Part shown: in pieces, positions 12,401-23,900 of the stretch
Layout: each line of letters starts with the position of its first letter
How positions within the stretch are numbered: the first letter of the stretch is position 1
Assembly: GCF_963676685.1 (NCBI RefSeq)
Contig: NC_092347.1
Span: 86,244,592-86,308,591 of the forward strand
Source of the DNA: Mytilus edulis
Taxonomy: Eukaryota; Mollusca; Bivalvia; Mytilida; Mytilidae
DNA length: 64,000 nucleotides
Direction: 5' to 3'
Notes under the pieces: generated by a model
Told to the model about the DNA's origin: nothing
Databases searched by the model: none
Seen by the model: only the letters and a program-made list of their open reading frames with translations
Program-made: the position numbers and the translations under genes

Positions 12401-14154
12401 AAGGTGAAGGCGTATGGTGTGTTTCACGTGTTGCATGCACATTAAGGGGTTGAAAATCAACAGTGCGACGTGGTTTTCCATTTTTCTTGGCACAAACGAC
12501 CATTCTATGGCACCATGTGACAGGTTCTCCAACTGGAACAGGTTCCAATACGCCAAGTCGTACGTCTTGATCAAAACCAGCTTTGACTTCCTCTTTCCAG
12601 TGGATTGGTACTGGAACTGGAGTGTGATGAGCCACAGGTTCAGCTTCGGGATCCACCATCAATCGCATTGATGGTCCATCCATCAGTGGCAATGGCTGGT
12701 GATCACCTGTATTGAAGGTACTAGATTTATAATAGTCCATGAGAAATTGTTTTATTTTTTCGAGGTTGTCTTCAGTTGCTGGATAAGGTAAGTTCCTTGG
12801 CATTGGAGGCGGCAGCTTCCGTTGAGGACAGTTACAGGTGGTATCTAGGCTGTTAACACTTCCGATGTTGTTTGTGATGTTGTGAGAGTTCTCAGTACCG
12901 AGAGTTTGTTGCGTATCGTCAATTTCACCAATTGTTGGAAAGCTGTCGGAGATCATTCGAAGAGCAATGCAAGCTTCTCTGCTGATAAATAGTTTATCAG
13001 AGTTGTCAGTAACATACGTCATTTGCCTCGTTTCGACATGTCTGCCATGATCATCTCTACCTGAAATGCGGAGTATGGTTGCACCGAGGATCGTGATACC
13101 TTTGTTGTTGGCAGCATGCATTTTCATATTGACAGGGATTAATTCAGTCTGATTTATTCCTAGTCGGTGGATGACCTTGATACCGGCAAGGCAGCTCTGG
13201 CATCCTGTATCCGCCATGGCAGAAATTGCAACAGTATTTGTTCTTTTTGTCATGTTGAAACCAAATGCTTCATAATCTTCCGGTAAAATTCTTAAAACAA
13301 GGTTGACGAAGGGTTGTGGTTGCGATGCCTTGCTGATCCAGGTATCTGACAGATTATCATAAAGATGATGGTCTATGGCTAGCGTTCTACCATTTATTTT
13401 ATATGAATCGCTGGATATGCTACACAGTGAATCAAAAACAGCACCTTCACAATCGTCTGTATTATGCGTAGCTGTACCAGTTTTTGATTTTTCCTTGCTC
13501 CTACAAACCTTTTCAAAGTGGTGTTCACGGTTGCAGTATCCACACTTATGGCCATATGCAGGGCAATCTGATTTACGGAGACGAGCTGGTGCACTTTTGC
13601 CGTGTCCCTTTTTGCCACAATATGTACAAATTTCATTTTTGTCCCTCACGGCTGTCTGTTTTGCCTTTTTATAAGAGCTGCTAGCTGCTTGAACTGTTTG
13701 AGAATCAAGTAATCTAGATGCAGAACGTTTCCCTGAATCTTTTGCTTCAACGAATTGAGTGACTTCTTCAAGGGTCATGTCTTGGTTTTTGTCACCGAGG
13801 AGATCTAGTTGAATTTCTGGATCGGAAATGCCTCGTGCAAGAACGTCGCGAATAATGGTGTCTGTATAGTTCACATCTGTGTTACATGTAGGGCACTGTA
13901 TGAAGAATTTGCAGACACCAGCTTGTCCTCGCAAACGTGCGCAAAAGCTACGCACTGGTTCGTCACGGTCTTGGCGCATATTATGAAGTGTGACTCTGGC
14001 CACCATCGTATTCTCTTCCCGAACAGCAAGTTTCTTGATTGCGGCTAACACTTCTTGCACAGGTTTGTTTGTTAGACTACCCCCTGCTGATCGTGTCAGG
14101 TCCTTGCGTAGCTGCTCATCGCAGCATTCTAGAAGCTGAACTTCTAGAACTCCT
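9499..14154 (-). pseudogene. Ty3/gypsy-type retrotransposon gag-pol, truncated and frameshifted
   Basis: A long open frame runs on the minus strand from about 14,154 down to 9,588. Counting residues from 14,060, the order is: gag-like C-terminal part; two cysteine/histidine knuckles (about 142-186, CTYCGKKGHGK and CGYCNREHHFEKVC); aspartic protease with ADTG (about 283); reverse transcriptase with FDAWNGYHS (about 570) and CVDDVLLWAD (about 634); RNase H with ATDWSKTG (about 777); integrase with a H-H-C-C finger (about 1050-1090) and D-D-E residues near 1112, 1164 and 1202. The expected C-terminal tail (to WHSDYSMD, stop at 9,499) is in another frame, so a frameshift lies near 9,810-9,850. 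The N-terminal gag is missing and the sequence stops matching next to the foldback element at 14,192. No LTR pair was found. It is an element-derived sequence, not a host gene, and probably inactive. Confidence 0.88.
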
Positions 14155-14191
14155 CTAAAGGAAACAAGAGTTATGTTTAAGAGGTTTGTCT

Positions 14192-14640
14192 AGCTATAAA
14201 ACAAGGGTTAATCCACCATTTTCTACATAAGAAAAAGACTGTACCAAGTCAGGAATATGACAGTTGTTGTCAGTTCGTTTGATGTGTTTGAGCTTTCGAT
14301 TTTGCCATTTGATTAGGGACTTTCCGTTTTTAATTTTCCTCTGAGTACAGTATTTTTGTGATTTTTAGTTGTCTTAATAAAATAATTTCGAAATTGTACC
14401 TTCATATATTCATATACAATAGTATCCGTATTTTCATCGCATCTTTTATGTATAAAAAGTAAAATCACAAATCTACTAAACTTAGAGGAAAATCAATTCG
14501 GAAAGTCCATAATCATATGGCAAAATCAAATAACAAAACGCATCAAAAACGAATGGACAAGAACTGTCATATTCCTGACTTGGTACAGGCATTTTCAAAT
14601 GTAGAAAATGGTGGATTAAACCTGGTTTTATAGCGCTAAC
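14192..14640. mobile_element. Foldback element with arms of about 180 bp
   Basis: The left arm (about 14,192-14,368) and the right arm (about 14,455-14,640) are reverse complements with few mismatches. Shared landmarks are TAATCCACCATTTTCTACAT, TGTACCAAGTCAGGAATATG and GGACTTTCCG. The ends carry TATAAAAC/GTTTTATA. A related single arm lies at about 18,165-18,320. It abuts the broken 5' side of the gag-pol remnant. The arms could pair into a long hairpin if transcribed. Confidence 0.75.
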
Positions 14641-16160
14641 CCTCTCACTTTGATGACAGTCTCATCAAATTCCGTTATATTTACATTGATGCGTTAACTA
14701 AACAGACACAATACATAAAATAGTCAAAATGTATAAATGTCACTCTCTTCAGTGATGCTCGATTTCGGATATATATTTCGATTACGTTTTTATTTAGGAA
14801 TTTTGTGATAGTAACATCATTTGAAGGAGTTCATTTTGAAAACCGGAGTAAATGACGTAAGATTAAAACACAGAAGAAAAAAAGATTGACACGTGGTTCT
14901 AAAGGTCGTGCTCCTAATTGATCTTTGGTATCCAGACATTAATATATGTATATTGTCTTTTTGTTTCTGTCTACCCTCAATTAATTAACCTCGAGATATT
15001 GTCACTTTGATGTGTTCGTGTACCTCTAATGTAATTACAGTCCTATCTTCAAAGATTGATTTGGTACACAACTTTGTTAGAGAACACCTAATATCGTACA
15101 CATTGAAGAGTAAGCAAATAATTAGCTTGGATTTACTTTACTCTACAGGAAGAAAACTTGTTAATGATCGTCCGTTAAAATTCAGATTGAATTATAACAG
15201 GACTCTGAATGAATTCCTTAAAATTAAAATTGCGTTGGGAACTAGGATGGAAACATTTATATTGTAAATTGGCATGCTCCTGTCTATCTGTATGACTTTA
15301 TTCAACCTTAACTGCAAGTTGAATTATGCTTCTTATTTGTAAAACAACATCATATCAAACGAACTTTTTACCAGATACTATTAGCTAAGAAATGTTTAAC
15401 CTTCATCGGGAAAATAGAGACCATCTGTTGATATCTTTAAAAGGAAATGAAATTGTTTTTTTCAATAGACAAGAAACTTATATTCATAATGCATCCCATT
15501 TTTAGGATTGCATTTAACTACAAACAATATAGTTTTTAGGATACGATTGCTGCCAGGTAGACTTTTACCATTGACTCCTCTCAATGCTCTTACGTCAACC
15601 GCTTTGGGCTTTACATTAGAAACACTAAATCAGATTCTTCGAACTGTCCTGTTATAAAAAGTAAAAACAAACAAAGGGATTAAATGTAAACAACTTTCTA
15701 TTAATTTTCTTGTCATAATCCTTATGCTTTTTTTATCTCCCTTTTTTCAATACGGAAAATCAGAAATAAGCAGTTTTAACATTTAGAGTTTTTTTATATT
15801 TAGAATCACGCCCAAGAGGGAATTTGGTGGTTTTGTTAAAATGCGAGATATGTTCCAAATACAACTATTTATGTCAGATAAGTTTGAAGTGATATTTTTC
15901 CTAATATGTTACATTTGTGAAACTTTGATATTAAACTTCCATGAAGAAATGGAGAATTACAATCACGCACGTATAACTAACATATAAGATACATCCTTGC
16001 TACACCTGACCACAATCAAATCATGATTCTAAAGGTATGTTTACGTGATTAAACGCATGCATAGTTTGTCTTGACCTAGAAGGGTATCAGAATAAAATAA
16101 ATGGTTTCACTGGATTACCCACTCTATTGATTGATTTGAACTTCAAGAGATCCTTTCTGT
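14641..16160. other. No recognisable gene
   Basis: The first 100 bases look like the continuation of the foldback family's right arm. An 86-codon open frame at 15,007-15,267 has no recognised motif, signal peptide or repeat relationship, and I do not call it a gene. Confidence 0.4.
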
Positions 16161-16164
16161 AAAA

Positions 16165-16400
16165 TTGAGAATGGAAATGGGGAATGTGCCAAAGAGACAA
16201 CAACCCGACCATAGAAAAAAAAACAACAGCAGAAGGTCACCAACAGGTCTTCAATGTAGCGAGAAATTCCCGCACCCGGAGGCGTCCTTCAACTGGCCCC
16301 TAAACAAATATATACTAGTTCAGTGATAATGAACGCCATTCTAATTTCCAAATTGTACACAAGAAACTAAAATTGTGTCTATCTAGATCTGCTATTTAGG
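16165..16400 (-). repeat. Dispersed repeat, copy 2 (reverse)
   Basis: Reverse-oriented relative of the repeats at 4,290 and 17,880. It begins TAAAATTGAGAATGGAAATG and runs through GACAACAACCCGACCATAG and GGCCCCTAAACAAATATATA. Confidence 0.65.
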
Positions 16401-16429
16401 GTAATTATTATTCCATGATTTAATTTATT

Positions 16430-17100
16430 TTAATTGAGGCTAAGATAACCCGTTCCTTCAAAATCTAAGTCATGTCATTTACAACTTTACATAACCAGTG
16501 AAAAAAAGTCTGACCTGTGACAAAAATGACCGTTTAAATATAAACTATTTATAGAAAGAATAAATTGTTTGATTATCAAGATAAAGGTCCAGTTCATAGA
16601 TGGTCTATTTATATTTTGTACCGTTTATTTTGGGCAAATAGTAATGCTTCGAGATCTGAAGTTAGGGTCAGCATAATTAAACTTCAAGTTATGTTTTAGC
16701 GTATAAACTCCAAAAATATTCCAAACAACTTCAAATTATTTGAAATTACTTATTATCATTATTATAAAAATTACTGTTTGCCATTGATTTCATTTAATTT
16801 ATCAGATTGATCATGCGGTGTGATGGTATTGCTTTTCTTTAAACATTTTTTTATTTATAAGGGTTTTTTTGTGTGTTGTTTTTGCAAACGTTTTTATTGC
16901 AGTCGTGAACATAATTTTAGGCATTTTGACAGAAGTGGAGGAGGAGGTCTATGAGGTGAAGGGGGAGATTTGTCTTTGTTTAAATAGCATTTAGTCATTT
17001 TCAGTTTTTTTTTCGCATTGTGGCTAATGCCTTCGTCTTACTAACACTTCATCAATACGTACATTTATTCACCATGCCGTCAATATCTTTATAGTAAAAC
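16430..17100 (+). repeat. Orphan copy of the YHYH upstream block
   Basis: Similar to the sequence upstream of both YHYH genes (4,640-5,340 and 20,100-20,560), including AAAGGTCCAGTTCATAGA, GGTCTATTTATATTTTG and ATCAGATTGATCATGC. No YHYH coding exon follows; a Penelope-like 3' fragment begins at about 17,270 instead. It looks like the relic of a third gene copy or a stray duplicated promoter. Confidence 0.5.
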
Positions 17101-17269
17101 ATTTTATTATCAATTCTGTTTATTTACATATGAACAGTTGTCGCTTAGTAACATGTACACCAAACTTATCTGCTGATATTCAAAAATATGACCAATAGGT
17201 TATAGATATCACTTTAACAACCATCCGTTTAACACGAACTGACGAATAAGACTGATTGAAACTTTGCCA

Positions 17270-17585
17270 AAGAGCGACGAAAGATACCAGAGGGACAGTC
17301 AAACTCATAAATCGAAAATAAACTGACAAGGCCATGGCTAAAAATGAAAAAAGACATACAGACAAACAATAGTACACATGACACAACATAGAAAACTAAA
17401 GAATAAGCAACACGAACCCCACAACAAAATAGTGTGATCTCAGGTGCTACGAAAGGGTAAGCAGATCCTGCTCAAAATGTGGCACCCGACGTGTTGCTTA
17501 TGTGATAACAAACTATAAATAGTCTAATTCGGTAGGTCACATTCATGAAAGGGAAGGGGATTGTAGTTGCGACGTTGCAAAGAAC
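17270..17585 (-). mobile_element. Penelope-like element, 3' fragment
   Basis: Matches the 3' part of the remnant at 36,165-36,480: GACAGTCAAACTCATAAATC, GATCTCAGGTGCT, GTAAGCAGATCCTGCTC and GAAAGGGAAGGGGATTGTAG occur in the same order. No reverse transcriptase coding part remains here. Confidence 0.7.
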
Positions 17586-17879
17586 GGAAAACTTGAAAAG
17601 ATTAATGCAAACAGTGAAAACAACTTGTTTAATCAAACTTCAATGAATACCAGTAGTCATAGTAGGTGCTTTAAAAGAGAATGCATATCCAAATAGTCAC
17701 ACTCCTTTCATAAGTCATATCAGAACAGTTTTAGAAAATGACCAACACCATAAAAACTATGAAAAAACATAAAACTACAAAAAATGATACGAAAATGATT
17801 TAAAACATATTATGAAATGTGATGAACTGAAAAGAATACACTTTTTATGCGACTGCTTACAAATGAGATGTTTAATTAG

Positions 17880-18160
17880 CTATAAACCCCGTCGCATTTT
17901 TGCGCCTGTCCCAAGTCAGGAGCCTCTGGCCTTTGTTAGTCTTGTATGATTTTAATTTCAATCTCTTGTGTATAATTCGGAGGTATGACGTCCTTTGTCA
18001 CTGAACCAGTGTACTTATTTGTTTTGGGCCAGCTGAAATACTCCTCCGGGCGCATGCGTTTCTCGCTGCGTTGAAGACCCATTGGTGGCCTTCGGCTGTT
18101 GTGTGCTTTATGGTCGGGTTGTTGTCTTTTTGATACATTCCAAATTTCCATTCTCAATTT
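17880..18160 (+). repeat. Dispersed repeat, copy 3
   Basis: Same family as 4,290-4,610. It begins CCCCGTCGCATTTTTGCGCC and ends near CCATTCTCAATTTTAT. A foldback-family arm (TTCTACATAAGAAAATGCCT onward) follows at once, at about 18,165-18,320. Confidence 0.7.
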
Positions 18161-18164
18161 TATT

Positions 18165-18320
18165 AATACGCCGTTTTCTACATAAGAAAATGCCTGGTAC
18201 CTTATCAGGAATATGAAAATTGTTATCTGTTCGTTTGGTGTGTTTGAGATTTTGATTGTGTCATTTGCTAATGGACATTCAATTTAGAACTTTACTCGGA
18301 GTTTGTTTTGTTGTTGTTAT
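18165..18320 (+). mobile_element. Single arm of the foldback family
   Basis: Resembles the arms at 14,192-14,640 through TTCTACATAAGAAAATGCCT, ATCAGGAATATGA and the GTTCGTTTGGTGTGTTTGAG stretch. No partner arm is seen nearby. From 18,320 to 19,140 there is only the decayed stretch that resembles 3,640-3,900. Confidence 0.6.
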
Positions 18321-19142
18321 TATTTTACTTTTTTCTCATTATTATAGCAAACGTCATTGCAATAGAGTTTAAAATATAAAATTAAAAAATCTGTTAAGGA
18401 ATTAGAAAAAAATGTCAAACATGCAAAAACATAACGTCTTGGTTTGAAATTTTATCTGTTAAATCAATTGTCCAGATCATCTTTACATTTAGCGTATTGA
18501 GGTAAAAAAAAAAACATGATACGGAATACATTACAAACAAAACTGTTTTGTTCGACGATCACGATACGTCTGTTTTAAGTTTCGTCCTTATTGTATTTTC
18601 TGTTCATGAATGTAACCCCGAAGTGAAGAAAACTATTTGATAGAACGAAATAACAACACGTTGATTAATTAACTAAAACATCAAGTAAACTTTTATGAAC
18701 TGTTTACGTCTTTTCTGCCATGAAGTTTTTTAGTATTGAACTAATATGATGATAACATTTGATTTCGCAATAAATAATTCACACTTGAGTTGAATCAGAA
18801 TGTACGCACTTGAAAATGAGCTATACACAGATTTAAAAAAAAATATATCGACTGCATGCCAAAAAGTTTTCAAACTTATTTCAGCTAAAACCTTATTTTG
18901 GCACCTACCGTCTCAATATAAAGCTTTCAACAGATAATCAGAAACCGATTTGGGTCACAATTATCTTGGGGTTACTTTATTTTAAATTTTCGAAGAATGT
19001 CCATCATTTCTCTAGTTTTTGTGCAAATTAGTAGTTAAGTTTAATAAGAAAATAACAATGACAAAATCAAAAAGCGCAAAGAAATACTGTCGATAAGCAT
19101 AATGTAGTAAAGGTAACGTACAAAACGTTCTCAAATTTAAAA

Positions 19143-19390
19143 GGGGCCTCGGTGGCCGAGTGGTGTAAGTAGTAACTTCTGTAATCACTAGCCAGTCAAC
19201 ACTGAGGTGTGAGTTCGAACCCCGCTCGTGCGGGTGACCTCAATTTTGATCTTAATTGACATGTATTGTCTGTTTTCCTATCAAAGGTTGTTGGTTGACT
19301 ACGGGCACACTGGCTTCCTCCACCAATTAAAACTGATCGCCACGAAAGAGCAAAAAACCGGTGATTAAAAATTTGCATTAAAACAAACAA
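19143..19390 (+). mobile_element. tRNA-derived SINE
   Basis: The head looks like a type II tRNA (Leu/Ser-like) with an A box TGGCCGAGTGG at 19,153-19,163 and a B box GAGTTCGAACCC from 19,211, the two RNA polymerase III promoter parts. A tRNA-unrelated body follows, ending near an A-rich tail at about 19,375-19,400. The head lacks a proper acceptor-stem partner, so this is a SINE and not a working tRNA. tRNA-headed SINEs are known from bivalves; the exact family was not checked. Confidence 0.75.
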
Positions 19391-19399
19391 AAATCAAAA

Positions 19400-19880
19400 A
19401 GCTCATAGCACAAAGCACAAAATATTAATGGTAAAAACGGTCTGGAAACAAAAATCAAATAGTAATGTCATGTCGCAAAAAAAAACCAGTAACAAAGCGG
19501 AAACAAAACCCATGTAAGTAAATGTAAGGATCACAGGGCTTATGTATTATCAAAGCACTACACATTAAAGGTTACGGTCAATAAGCAAAATATAATAAAG
19601 ATTACGGTCCATATGCACAAAGTAGTAAAGGTAGCGGTCAATGAGTAAAAAATAGAAAAGTTACGGTCAATTAGCATAAAATAGTAGAGTTAACGGTCTA
19701 CAAACAAAACATAGTAAGGAAGTTACATCAAAGGCCACACCATAGTAAAGGTAACGGTTAAATAGTATACTAACGATCACAAAGAACAATGTAGTAAATT
19801 TAGCAACCGAAATGCACAAAATAGAAGGTTATTGTAACGCTTTAAAAACATAAAAATAGTAAAGGAAATGGTCAGAAAAA
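19400..19880 (+). repeat. Degenerate tandem repeat, period about 30 bp
   Basis: Loose repeats of AAAGGTTACGGTCAATAAGC followed by CACAAAATAGT-like sequence, about ten units. A matching unit (ATAAGCATAATGTAGTAAAG) lies before the SINE at about 19,095, so the SINE appears to sit inside this array. Confidence 0.65.
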
Positions 19881-20099
19881 TATAAAAGTCGTTGCTGTCA
19901 AACATTTAAAAAAAATAAATACTTGGCCAAAACATAGAAATTCGAAATTGAAAATGTCAATACAAATATTAGAGTAGGATATGCAAAGGGGTTCTTATCG
20001 TGGATATTAAAGGACTTGCATTGTATAAAAGCTCTGTGATATATAAAATTTCCAAACATTGGAATCAAATCATGTAAAAGTCAAAAATACCAAAAGAAA

Positions 20100-20560
20100 T
20101 TAGATTGAAGCTAAGGCAACCCATTTCCTTCTAAATTCTAAGTTATGTCATTTTCAACTTTACAGTAAAAAAAACTATCTGACCTGTGACATAAATACCC
20201 GTTTAAGAATAAACTATGTATACAAAATAATCAATTGTTTAATAGTCACGATAAAGTTCCAGTTCATGGAGCAGTTGGTCTATATATAGTTTGAACACAG
20301 GTGTATCTTTTATTATTGCTTAATCATGTTGGACAAATATTAATGCTTTGATATCTGAAGTAAGGGTTAGTACTATTTAACTTGCAAGTTATGTTTTACT
20401 GTATAAACTCCAAAAATAATTCAAAGAATTTCAAAATTACATGAATTTATTAATACAAAATACAGTTTCTTAGCTACGACTTCACTATAATAATATAATT
20501 ATTGATTTAATTTAATTTAATTCAATTTATCAGATTGATCATGCAGTATTGTGGTATTGA
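20100..20560 (+). repeat. Conserved block upstream of YHYH gene 2
   Basis: Counterpart of 4,640-5,340 and 16,430-16,900. It includes AGTTCCAGTTCATGGAGCAG and TCTATATATAG, a possible TATA box. Conserved placement upstream of both YHYH genes suggests a promoter region. Confidence 0.45.
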
Positions 20561-20595
20561 TCATCTTCGCTAGGCTAGCGAAGATTGGTATTGAT
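20552..20595. repeat. Palindromic micro-insertion with 10-bp direct flanks
   Basis: An 11-bp inverted repeat with a one-base centre (arms 20,563-20,573 and 20,575-20,585, ATCTTCGCTAG) lies between two copies of TGGTATTGAT at 20,552-20,561 and 20,586-20,595. The orphan block at 16.8 kb lacks it, so it is a later insertion. Confidence 0.7.
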
Positions 20596-20979
20596 TTGCT
20601 AAATATACTTTTTAATATTTTTTTGTGTTGTTTTTGTCAATTAATTTCCTACCTCGATTGTTTATTGAATGAGTGATGAAGTAAGACTGTATATCAAAAT
20701 GAGAAATATAGAGGATATAAATTTACTCAGCATATAAACTTAAATTTGTAGATTTTTTGATTTTTTTAAATATATATAGAAAACTCTTCTACACTATGAG
20801 AAGGTGACAATTTCAAAGAATGTAAAGGTACTTTCGTATTGATTAGCATTTTGAACATGTTGAAAAATGTGTGTTTTTGTACAATTCAATCAATTAATTC
20901 ATCAATAATGATATAACATTAATATAAATTATTTTACAAAATAATTTAAAACATTTTGTATCATTTCTTTTAGCAAAAA

Positions 20980-23900
20980 ATGTGGTTACATATATGGTTG
21001 GTTCTTAGTATTGCGTCACTGCATACAGAATCATCAGGCCTGACTAGCGAAGAAATATCCAAATTTTCTGTTTCTGGAAAGTACGAAGCAACAGTAACAG
21101 TGGACCAGTCAAACTCAGAATAGTAAGTATCTGTATAAACATTTATCTGATCACATATCAAACACCTACACATCATACTACCATGCTGAAGTGACAATAA
21201 GAAAAGCCCGTTACATAATTTGACAATAAATAGAGATTAACAAAGAAATACACCAGAATATATAAATACCTCACGTAAACAATAACCAAAGGCAACAGTA
21301 GTATACCGCTCTTCACAAATCAATCATTAGTTCGTATTAATACAGTGTCATTGTCATTGTCAATTTCATACTTAAGTATTGAGCTTTAAAAGCGATATCG
21401 ATTTTGTATCGTCTAATATGATCATAACTAATTATAAGTGATTAAATGTAAGAAGATGTGGTGTGAGAGCCAATGAGACAGCTCTCAATCCAAGTCACAA
21501 TTTGTAAGCGCAAACCATTAAAGGTCAAAGTATCGTTTTCAACACGGAACCTTGGCTTACACCGAACAGCAAGCTATAAAGGGTCCCAAAAAATACTACT
21601 GGAATACCATTCAAACAGGATAACCATTTTAACAGTCTAATCCTAATAAAATATGAGAAACGGGAAATACTTATGAACCACATTAATAAACGAAAACCAC
21701 TGAACATCAGGTTCCTGAATAAGGACAGGTGCAAACAAATGCATTGTATTTAGACATGTCAATATGTACCAACCTTCATCCTTAACTGAAAAAATAGTGT
21801 AACATCTCAACATAGAAAAGACACATTATAAATTATCAATTGAAATTGTTTAACTCAATCAAGTTGTCCAATTACCTCCACGTACAATAATGTTATCACC
21901 TTTAGTTTATATTTTGTTATTAATTTATCACACTTTTAGTTTCCTGATCGCAGCATCTGGAATACCAGATCATCCTTGGGAAAATGTGAATCCAAACACA
22001 CCGACAAACCAAAACTACAATATAAAGATTCGTAAAACACCAGAAGTATCACCTACTAAAGCATGTGTACCATTCGGAAAGATTGGACTGACTAGAACAG
22101 GCGTAGCAATATATAACCCTCTGGCCGGCGGGTCAGTCAATGCTGTACAAGGAGACAGCGCAGAAACATTTGACAGTTGTGATGGACATACGTCACCTGA
22201 TGGATCATACCATTATCATAAAATTCCCGATAGTTGCTTATATAATAACACTGCCGATGAACTAATTGGTGTAGCTTTTGATGGATTCCCAATATATGGA
22301 CCAAATGTATCGGACATATCTGATAGGTGGATAACTTCGGCGGATTTAGACAAATGTCACGGGAGGGAAGTGAACGGTCAATATCGATATCACGTGACTG
22401 AACAATGGCCATATTTTCTTGGATGTTACCACGGCACTGTTTACGCTGATGTTGTAACAGTTACGTACGATTGCGATTTGAATAGTAATGGTTAGTATGT
22501 ACATGTTATTAATTTATACTACTACGACAGCAACTAAGATTATTAAAAACACACAATTGGTCATTTTCATAAATGAGAAGAAATAATTTACGTTTTAAAA
22601 TTTTGCTATAAATTCAAAATAAACATATTTGATTTCACAACTATTCAATTTCGATGAACATTTCAATTCTAACGCCTCTGCGTGTGGGCATATTTTGTGC
22701 TCTAACCAAAATACTACTTGACTGTCAGTAGTGGCCAAGTTTCTGACTCAATAAAGGGGACATATTCTGCTTTTTCCATCAAGTATTTTTTGTTGTTTTG
22801 TTTGATTGTCCCTTTAACATTATATCCCTTTCAGAAAGCATGCATTTAAATAATGTAATTTAGGTTTTTGTTCACACGTGACATCTTACATATGCACATT
22901 TCTTTCTTTGAGAAATTTTTATATACAAAGATTGGAATAAATGTGTGACATATTTAAAAAAAAGTAGTAATTGTCCATACTAAACTATTAATACAGTTTG
23001 TTCTTTAAATGAATAATTGGAATTTCCAGTACTCATTTGAGAAATTTAATGGTAAACGAACAAAAACTATTTGAATAAATTCATTTACATCACATGATAT
23101 TAAATATGAGAAAGACAAACAGGTTACAATGAATCACGTCTACGCGACACGGATTTTCCATATATTGTTATAAAACCACCGATCATGTCTAACACATAGC
23201 TTTAACTATGCGCAAGCGAATGGCATAATACATTTGGGCGCATGCGAGGGTTAATATTTTTTGTATTTTATAGTTTGCCCGAAGCTTTTGGATACATTTA
23301 CACGCGTTCGTATATATATTTTCATAAAATGCCCTGTACCAAGTCCGGAAAATGGCCATTGTTACATTATAGTTCGTTTCTGTGTGTGGTATATTTTGGT
23401 GTTGTGTTTCTGTTGTGTCCTTGTTCTCTTATATTTGATACATTTCCCTCGGTTTTAGTTTGTGACCCGGATTTGTTTTTTTTCTATCGATTTATGAATT
23501 TCGAACAGCGGTATACTACTGTTGCCTTTATCTATATTGTAAATAAATTCAAGAAGTTGTTGATTTAATTAAAAAGTATAGACACAGTTATGAAGGATTT
23601 AAATTAAATGTTAAACAAAACGCTAATAAAACGACGTGTGAATGTAATAAAGTCGGCACGATACAATGAAATACTAGAAAAAAATATATATTCACCCAGC
23701 TATTGTCCTATAACTGCTGAGCAAAAACATATCTGCATCCGTCTCTTCTCAATTTAATGTTTTTTGTACAGTTTTAAAATGAAATATTGTTTAAGAAATT
23801 TGAAAATATTGCAGATTGGGACGCATGGACCTATTACCTGTGTGAGTGTCCAGAGAACGGAGGAGGTGGAGGCGGGGGTGGAGGTGGATTGCCTCCACCA

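Noticed and set aside
9588-14060. A host gene of about 1,490 codons
   Set aside because: The order protease, reverse transcriptase, RNase H and integrase identifies a Ty3/gypsy-type retrotransposon.
15007-15267. A small coding gene
   Set aside because: No motif, signal peptide, paralogue or splice support was seen.
19143-19230. A tRNA gene
   Set aside because: The A and B boxes are good, but the acceptor stem does not close and a SINE body follows, so it is a SINE head.
23242-23568. A hydrophobic membrane protein in intron 2 of YHYH gene 2
   Set aside because: The frame lies in a dispersed repeat and has no codon or paralogue support.
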